Source: Deinococcus hopiensis KR-140 (lineage in GTDB: Bacteria; Deinococcota; Deinococci; Deinococcales; Deinococcaceae). Taken from it: 64,000 nucleotides of DNA. Made by a program: the position numbers and the translations under genes. The stretch is taken from positions 1 to 64,000 of the forward strand of contig CALPYF020000025.1 of the NCBI GenBank assembly GCA_943327755.2, in the 5' to 3' direction. Positions within the stretch are counted from its first letter, which is position 1. Every line of letters starts with the position of its first letter. Below the pieces are notes generated by a model. That model made no database searches. It was not told the origin of the DNA and worked only from the letters and a program-made list of their open reading frames with translations. Positions 7,564 to 20,061 of the stretch are shown piece by piece.

Positions 7564-8070
7564 GTGAAGAGACCCCTCGTGCTGGCCACCCTGCTGACCC
7601 TCATGCCCCTCGCCCACGCCGGCAGCGGCAACGCCGCCCCGCGCGCGGTGACGCCCTTCGGCGTACCGGCCAACGCCCTCATCCGGCCCGGACAGACCTG
7701 GGTGCTGAGCGGCACCACGGTCAGCGGTGAGCGTCTCCGCCGCGAAACGACACTCGGCGCCTACGCCCGGCCGCAGGGAGCCGGCTGGGATTTCGGATCG
7801 CCGCTCGGCATCTTCAGCTGGCAGCCCAAGATCCGCACCGTCGTCGTCGAGGACATGACCGACAAGAATGACATTCAGCTGTGCTTTGCCATCGAGGAGC
7901 AACGGGGTGCGCGCGGCATCCTCATCAGCGGCACCGACGAGCAGATCGATCTGCTGATCGGGCGCATCAACGCGGCGATCATGAACCCCGGCACGCCCGA
8001 CCAGCTCATTCAGGACGTCCGCACCGCTGGCGTGGACGCCGGCACCTGCACCCTGACGCGCCTGCGCTGA
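7564..8070 (+). CDS. Secreted hypothetical protein, paralogue of the gene at 5660
   Basis: A 168-aa protein with a signal peptide ending LMPLAHAGSG. The mature part shares with the 5660 product an N-terminal PGQTW(V/T)LS(G/A)TT motif, a central Cys segment and a GTCTLT C-terminus. No family is recognised. The start is the GTG at 7564, 7 nt after TAGGCT (7551-7556), which is 8 bp past the uraA terminator. The pair around uraA probably arose by duplication and then diverged strongly. Confidence 0.75.
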   Translation: MKRPLVLATLLTLMPLAHAGSGNAAPRAVTPFGVPANALIRPGQTWVLSGTTVSGERLRRETTLGAYARPQGAGWDFGSPLGIFSWQPKIRTVVVEDMTDKNDIQLCFAIEEQRGARGILISGTDEQIDLLIGRINAAIMNPGTPDQLIQDVRTAGVDAGTCTLTRLR

Positions 8071-8085
8071 ACCGGCGGGAAAAGC

Positions 8086-8118
8086 GGCGGGCCACCCCGG
8101 ACTGGAGGGTGGCCCGCC
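8086..8118. terminator. Bidirectional terminator between 7564 gene and uvrB
   Basis: GGCGGGCCACCC (8086-8097) pairs with GGGTGGCCCGCC (8107-8118), a 12-bp perfect stem with a 9-nt loop, between the two converging stop codons. Confidence 0.75.
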
Positions 8119-8134
8119 TGCTGTGTCGCGCTGG

Positions 8135-10150
<2,016 letters not shown>

Positions 10151-10209
10151 GGGACCTCCGGGGGTGGGGGAGAGGGGAGGGGGCGGGCGCAGCCCGAACG
10201 AATCTCCGT

Positions 10210-10229
10210 ATTTTACGCCCCGGACGTAA
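10210..10229 (-). promoter_or_regulatory. Probable RDRM (DdrO operator) overlapping the uvrB -10
   Basis: Read on the uvrB strand, TTACGTCCGGGGCGTAA (10229-10213) is a 17-nt interrupted palindrome. Against the RDRM consensus TTATGTCATTGACATAA it keeps both TTA and TAA ends and matches 11 of 17 positions; the arms TTACG and CGTAA are perfectly complementary. Its 3' end runs into TAAAAT (10215-10210), a good -10. uvrB is a known RDRM-regulon gene in Deinococcus, so the assignment rests on motif plus context. Confidence 0.7.
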
Positions 10230-10289
10230 GCGGATGGTAAGCGAGATGGCTGAAGGGAACCTTGACCTGCGCGCCGTACACTGCCCGTC

Positions 10290-11516
10290 ATGCGCGCCCG
10301 TCCTGCCGCCCTGATCTTCATTCTGCTGACCGCCCTGATCGACATCATCGGGATCGGGCTGATCATCCCGGTGCTGCCGGGACTGGTGAAGGAACTGGCC
10401 GGGTCGGAGGTGGCGGGCGCGCGGACGATCGGGCTGCTGACGGCAGCGTACGCGGTGATGCAGTTCATCTTCGCGCCGATCCTGGGGGTGCTGAGTGACC
10501 GCTTCGGGCGGCGGCCGGTGCTGCTGTTCGCCCTGAGCGGCATGGCGCTGGATTACCTGCTGCTGGCGTTCGCGCCGAACCTCGCTTGGCTGTTCGTGGG
10601 GCGCATCCTGGCGGGCATCACCGGGGCGAGCCTGACGGTCGCGAACGCGTACATCGCGGACGTGTCCCCGCCGGAGGACCGCGCGAAGAACTTCGGGCTG
10701 CTGGGCGCGACGTTCGGGGTGGGGTTCATCCTGGGTCCGGCGCTGGGTGGCCTGCTGGGCGAGTACGGGCTGCGCGTGCCGTTCATGGTCGCGGCGGCCC
10801 TGACGGGCCTGAACGTCCTGTACGGGCTGTTCGTGCTGCCCGAGTCGCTGCCCGAGAGCAGCCGCGCGCGTGGCCTGCGCCGCGCGGACCTGAATCCGCT
10901 GCTGCCGCTGCGGGCGCTGGGCGAGTACCCGATCCTGCGGTCCCTGACGCTGACGTTCGTGCTGCTGGGCCTCGCGGGGCAGGTGATTTTCAGCACGTGG
11001 GTGCTGTACACCGAGGGCGTGCTCCGCTGGACGCCAGGGCAGAACGGCGTGGCGCTGGCGTTCTTCGGCCTGCTGACCGCCGCCGTGCAGGGCGGCCTGA
11101 TCGGGCCGTTCATCGCGCGCTTCGGCGAGCGGCGCACCATCATGACCGGACTGGTCAGCAGCATCCTGGAATTCACGGTGCTCAGCGTGGCCCGCAGCGG
11201 CGCGCTGCTGTACGCCTCGCTGGTCGTGGGCGCGCTGGGCGGCCTCGCGAACCCGGCCCTGCAGGGCCTGATCTCCCGTCAGGTCAGCGAGACCGAGCAG
11301 GGCCGCGTGCAGGGCGCGATCACCAGCCTGAACAGCCTCGTAGCGGTCGTCGGTCCCGTCGTGGCGACCAGCGTGTACGCGTTCGGCGTCACGCACGACT
11401 TCCCCGGCGCGGCCTTCACCCTCGGCGCCCTGCTGTCCGTCGCGGGCACACTGCTGATCCTGGGTGTCCTGCGCGGCATGCCCGACACTGGGAAGCCGGT
11501 CACGGCAGATCGGTAA
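10290..11516 (+). CDS. MFS drug-efflux transporter, TetA-like
   Basis: A 408-aa protein with 12 expected transmembrane helices. The family marks are the MFS motif A GVLSDRFGRRPVLL between helices 2 and 3, and helix 4-5 text VGRILAGITGASLTVANAYIADV...FGVGFILGPALGG (motif C-like), which is typical of the TetA/drug:H+ antiporter-1 group. Drug specificity cannot be read. ATG at 10290 with TACACT (10277-10282) 7 nt upstream. It is divergent from uvrB and its 3' end overlaps the next, convergent gene by 17 bp. Confidence 0.87.
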   Translation: MRARPAALIFILLTALIDIIGIGLIIPVLPGLVKELAGSEVAGARTIGLLTAAYAVMQFIFAPILGVLSDRFGRRPVLLFALSGMALDYLLLAFAPNLAWLFVGRILAGITGASLTVANAYIADVSPPEDRAKNFGLLGATFGVGFILGPALGGLLGEYGLRVPFMVAAALTGLNVLYGLFVLPESLPESSRARGLRRADLNPLLPLRALGEYPILRSLTLTFVLLGLAGQVIFSTWVLYTEGVLRWTPGQNGVALAFFGLLTAAVQGGLIGPFIARFGERRTIMTGLVSSILEFTVLSVARSGALLYASLVVGALGGLANPALQGLISRQVSETEQGRVQGAITSLNSLVAVVGPVVATSVYAFGVTHDFPGAAFTLGALLSVAGTLLILGVLRGMPDTGKPVTADR

Positions 11517-12414
11517 CCTGTACCAGCCGCAGATCCGGGGCAAGTGACGCGAGAGCCCGCGCCACCGGGCGGGCGTGCGAGGCGCCGAGCAGACACAGGA
11601 CGCGCCCGCCGGGCACCTCGCCAGTCACGAGCCGCAACCGCGCGGCGATCAGGAGATTCCGGGCGTCCCACTGCGCCACGCGCGTATGGGCTGCCCCGCC
11701 CGGCAGGGAGGCGTGCAGGTAGGACCCCACCTCCAGATCCTGAAGGGCCTCCTGGTGGGCGTCCCCATTCACGACACGCAGGTACGTCCAGTAGTCCTGA
11801 GTGTCCAGCGCGTCACGCAGCGCCGCCTGACTGGCGAGGATAGCAGGGTGCTCCCGCAGGATCGCCTGCCCTGTGGGCGCAGACCAGAAGGCGTTCAGGT
11901 GCGGCTCTGCCCGCGCGTAAAGGTGCAGCCCCGTGTGATCGTCCACGTGATGCAGGCGCGGCAGGTTCAGCGTGCGCGCCAGTGGGAGTGCCAGTCGGTG
12001 TGTCTCGCCAGGATCGGCGTTCAGTTCGTGCAGGAATGCGTGAATGGCGTCCGGCAGGAGCAGGTCGGGCGTCCAGTGCCGCAGGGCGTTGACGGGCTCC
12101 CACGCAGCCAGCCAGGCGAGCACCCGCTCCGCTGCCGGGGTGTCCGGGTGCAGGGCGCGCGCCTCGGCGGACGCTGTGGGCTCGGGGGGCACCAGCGCCG
12201 CTCCCCGTCTGGCCCAGGGCAGACCGCCTACCGTCAGGTCCGCGTGAGGGCTGCCCTGCGCCGTGAACGATGCAGCCAGCGGGCCGGAGAGAAGTTCCAC
12301 CGTCACGGCGTCCGGTGACCACGCCCGGAGGCGCGCCAGGGTGCTGCTCAGGGTCGCGTCGGTCCAGTGGGCGTTCAGGTGCGCCCCACCCAGGATCAGC
12401 AGCTCGGTGGTCAT
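11500..12414 (-). CDS. TraB/ChaN-like protein of unknown function
   Basis: A 304-aa soluble protein. The N-terminus LLILGGAHLNAHW, the following VTVELLSG, a C-terminal WDARNLLIAARLR and the final LCLLGASHARPV resemble the GxxH...E...RN...GxxH pattern of TraB/PrgY/ChaN-like proteins, and the DUF5694 group comes to mind. That resemblance is by eye and no activity is implied. The ATG at 12414 is 6 nt after TAGCCT (12421-12426, complement), so it should be leaderless. Tail-to-tail overlap with the MFS gene. Confidence 0.65.
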   Translation of the reverse strand: MTTELLILGGAHLNAHWTDATLSSTLARLRAWSPDAVTVELLSGPLAASFTAQGSPHADLTVGGLPWARRGAALVPPEPTASAEARALHPDTPAAERVLAWLAAWEPVNALRHWTPDLLLPDAIHAFLHELNADPGETHRLALPLARTLNLPRLHHVDDHTGLHLYARAEPHLNAFWSAPTGQAILREHPAILASQAALRDALDTQDYWTYLRVVNGDAHQEALQDLEVGSYLHASLPGGAAHTRVAQWDARNLLIAARLRLVTGEVPGGRVLCLLGASHARPVARALASLAPDLRLVQVTDLP

Positions 12415-12508
12415 CCACTCAGGCTAGCCGTGGAGTGCCGGTCTGCGTATCTCAGGTGAGGGTGGAGCCTGCCGAGCACGCGGCCTGATCGCTCACCCCG
12501 TCCCGCCC

Positions 12509-12554
12509 ACTTCCCACTGCCTACTTCCCACTGCCCCCCTACTTCCCACTGCCT
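12509..12554. repeat. Heptamer repeat tract at the lysR 3' end
   Basis: Six 7-bp units alternate ACTTCCC and ACTGCC(T/C), with a 4-bp break at 12537-12540. On the lysR coding strand they read GGCAGTGGGAAGTAG, which encodes the last residues and the TAG stop of the LysR protein, and continue into the untranslated region. The G-rich strand is the sense strand, as at 26213 and 49661. Confidence 0.8.
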
Positions 12555-13441
12555 TCCCGCAGCACTTCCTCCGCGACGGTCAGGAACGCGCGGAGGATGG
12601 GGTTCTTGCCGTCGCCGCGCGGCCATACGGCGACGATGTCCACGGTGGGGGCGTCCTCGATGGGGCGGTAGGCGACGCCGGGCAGGGACAGGCGGCTGAA
12701 GAATTCGATGGGGAGGAACACGCCGACGCCCGCCGCGACCAGGGACAGGAGGGTGGGCACCTCGATGGCTTCCTGCACGACGTGGGGGGTAAATCCGGCG
12801 CCGGCGCACCAGCGCATGACCTGATCGAAGTACGTGGCGCGGATCTGGCGGGGGAAGAACACGAAGGCTTCCGCACGCAGGTCGCTGATCTTCAGCTTGC
12901 GTTTGCGGGCGAGGGGGTGCGCGGCGGGCAGCGCGGCGACCAGGGGTTGTCGCCACAGGGCGCGCGAGTCGAGGTTGGGGTCGCGGACGGGCAGCAGCAT
13001 CAGGCCGATGTTCACCTGCCCGCCGCGCAGCGCGGCTTCCTGCTCCTGCGCCGTCAGTTCCCGCAGGTCCACGCTGACGTTCGGGTACAGCTCCCGGAAG
13101 CGCCGCACGATCTCCGGCAGGCCGCCAAACGCGAGGCCGCTGACGAAGCCCACGCTCAGGCGGCCCACCTCTCCGCGGGCGGCGCGGCGGGCGCGCTCGA
13201 CGGTCTGTCCGGCCAGGGCGAGCGTCTCGCGCGCGCCGATCAGGAACTCCTGCCCGGCGGGGGTGAGCTGCACGCGGCGGGTGGTGCGTAGCACCAGGGG
13301 CACCCCGACCTCCTCTTCCAGGTTGCGGATGGAGTTGCTGAGGGCCTGCTGGACGACGAACACGCGTTCGGCGGCCCGCCCGAAGTGTTCCTCCTCGGCC
13401 AGGGCCACGAAGTGCCGCAGGTGACGCAGTTCGATCGACAT
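12539..13441 (-). CDS. LysR-family transcriptional regulator
   Basis: A 300-aa LTTR. Residues 3-62 are the winged HTH (RHLRHFVALAEEEHFGRAAERVFVVQQALSNSIRNLEEEVG), followed by the linker helix and a periplasmic-binding-like co-inducer domain from about residue 90. The ATG at 13441 is 11 nt after a TACGCT -10. It is divergent from aceE across 105 bp containing an inverted repeat of LTTR-operator type, so it may control its own expression and aceE. The C-terminus ends within the heptamer repeat, which has probably changed the last few residues. Confidence 0.9.
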   Translation of the reverse strand: MSIELRHLRHFVALAEEEHFGRAAERVFVVQQALSNSIRNLEEEVGVPLVLRTTRRVQLTPAGQEFLIGARETLALAGQTVERARRAARGEVGRLSVGFVSGLAFGGLPEIVRRFRELYPNVSVDLRELTAQEQEAALRGGQVNIGLMLLPVRDPNLDSRALWRQPLVAALPAAHPLARKRKLKISDLRAEAFVFFPRQIRATYFDQVMRWCAGAGFTPHVVQEAIEVPTLLSLVAAGVGVFLPIEFFSRLSLPGVAYRPIEDAPTVDIVAVWPRGDGKNPILRAFLTVAEEVLREGSGK

Positions 13442-13470
13442 GCCTGAGCGGCAGCGTAGCGCGCGCCACC

Positions 13471-13487
13471 CACCAGTGACAGTGGTG
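13471..13487. promoter_or_regulatory. Inverted repeat between lysR and aceE, candidate LTTR site
   Basis: CACCA (13471-13475) and TGGTG (13483-13487) are perfect inverted arms 7 bp apart, placed 30 bp before the lysR start and about 20 bp before the aceE -35 region. Size and position suit a LysR-type binding site; no binding data can be inferred. Confidence 0.4.
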
Positions 13488-13545
13488 AATCCCATGAGAA
13501 TTCCCTGTTGGAAGTGTGGACTGGAACGGGCCTATGCTGGGCAGC

Positions 13546-16290
13546 ATGACGCAGTCTCCCCAGAAGTCGGCACCGCCGAACCGGCCCGCGCGCGCCGGGA
13601 TGAACGCGCAGGAACGCCAGCAGCTCAACGCGGTCGAGACGCAGGAGTGGCTGGACTCCCTGGCGTACGTGTTCGCCGACGCCGGGGACAACCGCGCGGC
13701 GGAACTGCTGGAGGAACTCGATCACTACGCGTACTTCCACGGCGCGCCGATCACGTTCAAGCAGAACACCCCCTACATCAACACCATCGACGTCGAGGCG
13801 CAGCCCGAGTACCCCGGCGACCCCGAGATCGAACGCCGCATCCGCAACATTATCCGCTGGAACGCCGTCGCGATGGTCATCAAGGCGAACAAGAACAGCG
13901 ACGGGATCGGCGGGCACCTCAGCACGTACGCCAGCGCCGCCGAGCTGCTGGAGGTGGGCTTCAACCACTTCTTCCGCGGCCACGGCGCCGGGCAGGACCG
14001 CGACCTGATCTTCTACCAGGGCCACGCCAGCCCCGGCGTGTACGCCCGCTCCTTCCTGGAGGGCCGTTTCGACGAGGCCCGCATGAACCGCTTCCGCCGC
14101 GAACTGCAACCCGACGGCGCGGGCCTGAGCAGCTACCCGCACCCGTGGCTGATGCCCGACTACTGGGAGTTCCCGACCGTCAGCATGGGCCTGGGCCCCA
14201 TCCAGGCGATCTACCAGGCGCGCTTCATCAAGTACCTTGAAAACCGCAGTCTGAAACCCAAGGGCGACGCGAAGGTCTGGGCGTTCCTCGGGGACGGCGA
14301 GATGGACGAGCCGCAGAGCATCGGCGCGATCCGTTTCGCCGCGTACGAGAACCTCGACAACCTGATCTTCGTGCTGAACGCCAACCTCCAGCGCCTCGAC
14401 GGGCCGGTGCGCGCCAACAGCAAGGTCATCCAGGAGTTCGAGGCGCTGTTCCGCGGCGCCGGCTGGAACGTCATCAAGGTCATCTGGGACAGCAAGTGGG
14501 ACGAACTGCTCTCCCGGGACTACAACGGCCACATCGTCAAGCGCTTCGAACTGCTCGTGGACGGCGAATCGCAGCGCTACGCGGCGTTCGGCGGGAAGGA
14601 ACTGCGCGAGAAGTTCTTCAACACCCCCGAACTCAAGGCCCTGATCGAGGGCTGGAGCGACGCGGACCTGGAACTCCTGAACCGCGGCGGGCACGACATC
14701 AACAAGATCTACGCCGCGTACGCCTCGGCCGTGAAGCACCAGGGCAGCCCCACCATCATCATCCCGCGCACCATCAAGGGCTACGGCCTGGGCGAGAGCG
14801 CGCAGGCCCGCAACGTCGCCCACCAGGTGAAGAAGCTCGACTTCCACACCCTCAAGGACCTGCGCGACACGCTGGAACTCCCCCTGACCGACGAGCAGGT
14901 CGAGCACCTCGAGTACTACCACCCCGGCCCCGACAGCCCCGAGGTGAAGTACGCGCTGGAACGCCGCGCCGCACTGGGCGGGCCGATTCCCGCCCGCAAG
15001 GTCGAGTACCCGCACCCCACCATCCCCAACGGCGAGTTCTACGAGGAGTTCGCCAAGGGCAGCGGCGACCGCCAGGTGAGCACCACCATGGCCGCCGTGC
15101 AGATCATCAGTAAACTCCTGCGCGACAAGGAGATCGGCAAACTCGTCGTGCCCATCGTGCCCGACGAGGCCCGCACCTTCGGCATGGACGCCCTGGTGCC
15201 CCGCATCGGCATCTACAGCCCGCGCGGCCAGACGTACACCCCGGTCGACAGCGGCTCGCTGATGGCTTACAAGGAAAGCGTGGACGGCCAGATGCTCGAG
15301 GAAGGCATCACCGAGGACGGCGCGATGGCCTCCTGGATCGCGGCGGGCACCGCGTACGCCAACCACGGCGTGCCGACCATCCCGTTCTTCGTGCTGTACT
15401 CCATGTTCGGCATGCAGCGCGTCGGTGACCTCGTCTGGGCCGCCGCCGACCAGCGCGCCCGCGGCTTCATCCTCGGCGCGACCGCCGGCCGCACCACCCT
15501 GGCGGGCGAGGGCCTCCAGCACCAGGACGGCAACAGCCACCTCCAGGCGTACGTCGTCCCGAACCTCAAGACCTACGACCCGGCCTTCGCGTACGAACTG
15601 GCCGTGATCATCGAGAGCGGCATCCAGCGCATGTACGTGGACGGCATCGACGAGTTCTACTACGTCACCATCGACAACGAGAACGAGGTCCAGCCCGCCA
15701 TGCCCAGTGACGGCCGCAGCCACGAGGAGATCCGCGAGGGCATCGTCCGCGGCCTCTACCGCCTGAACCGCAGCCAGCTGAAGAAACCCAAACTCCAGGC
15801 GCAGATCCTCGCCGGGGGCCCCGCCATGGGCGCCGCGCAGGAAGCCGTCACCATGCTCGAGAAGTACGGCGTGGCCGCCGACCTGTGGAGCGTCACGAGC
15901 TACAAGGAACTCCACCAGGACGCCCTGCTCGCCCAGCGCCACAACATGCTCCACCCCACCGCCGAACCCCGCGTGCCGTACGTGGCGCAGCAGCTGAGCC
16001 GCGAGAACGCCCCCGGCGTCCTGATCTCGGTCAGCGACTACATCAAGCTCGGCGCGGACGGCCTGAACGGCCACCTCGACCGCAAACTCTGGACGCTCGG
16101 CACCGACGGCTTCGGCCGCAGCGAAGCGAGAGCGGAACTCCGCGACTTCTTCGAAGTGGACGCCAAGCACGTCGTCCTCGCCACCCTCTACGCCCTCCAG
16201 CGCGACGGCAAGATCAAGGGTGAAATCGTCGCCCAGGCCATCGCGGACCTCGGCATCGACACGGAACGCGACGCGCCTGTACTGCGTTAA
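13546..16290 (+). CDS. aceE: Pyruvate dehydrogenase E1 component, homodimeric type
   Basis: Thiamine-diphosphate-dependent decarboxylase that starts conversion of pyruvate to acetyl-CoA in the cytosolic PDH complex. The 914-aa length fits the single-chain alpha2 type. The ThDP motif GDGEMDEPQS followed by NLDNLIFVLNANLQRLDGP is nearly the E. coli AceE text; GGHLSTYASAAELLEVGFNHFF and GRTTLAGEGLQHQDGNSH are also diagnostic. The start is the ATG at 13546, 7 nt after TATGCT (13533-13538), not the upstream in-frame GTG. aceF follows after 90 bp that hold a 14-bp inverted repeat. Confidence 0.97.
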   Translation: MTQSPQKSAPPNRPARAGMNAQERQQLNAVETQEWLDSLAYVFADAGDNRAAELLEELDHYAYFHGAPITFKQNTPYINTIDVEAQPEYPGDPEIERRIRNIIRWNAVAMVIKANKNSDGIGGHLSTYASAAELLEVGFNHFFRGHGAGQDRDLIFYQGHASPGVYARSFLEGRFDEARMNRFRRELQPDGAGLSSYPHPWLMPDYWEFPTVSMGLGPIQAIYQARFIKYLENRSLKPKGDAKVWAFLGDGEMDEPQSIGAIRFAAYENLDNLIFVLNANLQRLDGPVRANSKVIQEFEALFRGAGWNVIKVIWDSKWDELLSRDYNGHIVKRFELLVDGESQRYAAFGGKELREKFFNTPELKALIEGWSDADLELLNRGGHDINKIYAAYASAVKHQGSPTIIIPRTIKGYGLGESAQARNVAHQVKKLDFHTLKDLRDTLELPLTDEQVEHLEYYHPGPDSPEVKYALERRAALGGPIPARKVEYPHPTIPNGEFYEEFAKGSGDRQVSTTMAAVQIISKLLRDKEIGKLVVPIVPDEARTFGMDALVPRIGIYSPRGQTYTPVDSGSLMAYKESVDGQMLEEGITEDGAMASWIAAGTAYANHGVPTIPFFVLYSMFGMQRVGDLVWAAADQRARGFILGATAGRTTLAGEGLQHQDGNSHLQAYVVPNLKTYDPAFAYELAVIIESGIQRMYVDGIDEFYYVTIDNENEVQPAMPSDGRSHEEIREGIVRGLYRLNRSQLKKPKLQAQILAGGPAMGAAQEAVTMLEKYGVAADLWSVTSYKELHQDALLAQRHNMLHPTAEPRVPYVAQQLSRENAPGVLISVSDYIKLGADGLNGHLDRKLWTLGTDGFGRSEARAELRDFFEVDAKHVVLATLYALQRDGKIKGEIVAQAIADLGIDTERDAPVLR

Positions 16291-16300
16291 AGGGAGATAG

Positions 16301-16356
16301 TTGATGGTTGATAGAGCCCAGCTCTTCACCATCAACCTTCTCCTATCAACCATCAA
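16301..16356. repeat. Inverted heptamer repeat between aceE and aceF
   Basis: TTGATGGTTGATAG (16301-16314) is followed 28 nt later by its exact complement CTATCAACCATCAA (16343-16356). Each arm consists of two 7-bp units. Outer GGAGA / TCTCC bases extend the fold. It can form a long hairpin in the aceE-aceF message, which could damp read-through or act in processing. A close relative lies at 54446-54508. Confidence 0.8.
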
Positions 16357-16380
16357 CCCCTCTCCGAAGGAGAACCAATC

Positions 16381-18093
<1,713 letters not shown>

Positions 18094-18124
18094 CGCAGGC
18101 CGATGGCAGAAGGCTGAAGGCAAC

Positions 18125-18160
18125 AGAAAAGACCCCCGTCCGAGTGGCGGGGGTCTTCTG
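18125..18160. terminator. Bidirectional terminator between aceF and ugpE
   Basis: AGACCCCCG (18130-18138) pairs with CGGGGGTCT (18148-18156), with flanking A-rich and T-rich tracts (AGAAA before, TCTGTC after), between converging stops. Just upstream, 18102-18122 shows three weak 7-bp units (GATGGCA GAAGGCT GAAGGCA). Confidence 0.75.
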
Positions 18161-18179
18161 TCTCTCGTGTGTCTGCGGG

Positions 18180-19032
18180 CTACTTGTCTTCGCTGAGGGC
18201 GAAGCCGCGGCTGAACTGTTCCTGCAGGGCGGTGAACACGATCAGGGGTGGGAGCATGGTGATGACGGCGCCTGCCATGACGGCGCCCCAGTCGGTCTGG
18301 CCGCCCACCTCGATGAGTTTGCGCAGGCCGACCTGGACGACCTGGTGGTCGTCGCGCTGCATGATGACCAGGGGCCAGAGGTACTGGTCCCAGGCGTACA
18401 CGAACTGGATGACGGCCAGCGCGCCGATGGTGTTCCAGCTCATGGGGATGAGGATGCGGGTGAGGTAGCGCAGGGGGCCGCAGCCGTCGATGCGGGCGGC
18501 GTCGGCGAGGCTGGCGGGGATGTTCAGGAAGTGCTGGCGGAACAGGAACGTGCCGGTGGCGCTGGCGAGGAACGGCACGATGATCGCGGCGAACGAGTCG
18601 GCCCACTTCAGGTCGCGGCTGACTAGGTCGAACAGCGCGACGATGAGGACCTCGGTGGGCAGCATCAGGGACACGAGGACGAGCGCGAACGCCGCGCCCT
18701 TGAGGGGGAAGCGGAAGTGCACGAAGGCCAGTGCGGCGAGCAGGGCCAGGATGGTCTTGCCGGTGGTGACGGTGACGGCCACGATGAGGCTGTTGAGCAT
18801 GGAGCGGCCCAGGTGGGCGTCCACCCACACGCGCTCGAGGTTGCTCAGGAATGCGCCGCCGGGCAGCAGGGAGGGGCTCAGGACAGCGCTGGAGGGCTGG
18901 GTGGCCTTGATCAGCGCCAGGAGGAGTGGGGCGCTGATGAGCAGCGCGGCCAGGATCAGCGCGGCGTGGGTGCCCCAGTCGCCCCGCCGGGCGCGCGGGG
19001 GCGTGGCGGTGCGGGTGCGGGGCAGGTGGCGG

Positions 19033-19043
<11 letters not shown>
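18180..19043 (-). CDS. ugpE: ABC sugar/glycerol-3-phosphate permease, UgpE type
   Basis: Inner-membrane permease of a carbohydrate-type (CUT1) importer, 287 aa, about 6 transmembrane helices. The EAA loop ADAARIDGCGPLRYLTRILIPM, which contacts the ATPase, lies about 90 residues from the C-terminus. It overlaps the ugpA stop by 11 bp, so the two permeases are translated together. Substrate assignment comes from the adjacent UgpB-like binding protein. No ATPase gene (ugpC/msmX) is present here. Confidence 0.83.
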
Positions 19044-19964
<921 letters not shown>

Positions 19965-19971
<7 letters not shown>

Positions 19972-19997
19972 GCCGCGCCCCTCGAATCGTCGGTCAT
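19965..19997 (-). CDS. Possible 10-codon leader ORF overlapping the ugpA start
   Basis: An ATG at 19997 with a good GGAGAGGG site 6 nt away encodes MTDDSRGAAC and stops at a TGA just inside ugpA. It has the best ribosome binding site in the ugpB-ugpA gap. It may couple ugpA translation, or the pair may be one frame split by a one-base indel, since the residue texts would join smoothly. Confidence 0.35.
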
Positions 19998-20017
19998 ACC
20001 CTCTCCTTCAACGCTGG

Positions 20018-20050
20018 GCGCGACCCACCCCCGGTCGGGGCAGGTCGCGC
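20018..20050 (-). promoter_or_regulatory. Intercistronic hairpin between ugpB and ugpA
   Basis: GCGCGACC (20018-20025) pairs with GGTCGCGC (20043-20050), with an inner CCCC/GGGG stem. Hairpins after binding-protein genes of ABC operons commonly stabilise the upstream message and reduce permease expression; that role is inferred. Confidence 0.6.
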
Positions 20051-20061
20051 GGGGAGCGCTG

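Noticed and set aside
10262..10282. TTGACC with TACACT as a full promoter of the MFS gene
   Set aside because: The spacing is only 9 bp, too short for a -35/-10 pair. Only the -10 is accepted.
18102..18122. GATGGCA GAAGGCT GAAGGCA as a further member of the heptamer family
   Set aside because: Only three imperfect units; I list it as weak and do not count it as a firm locus.
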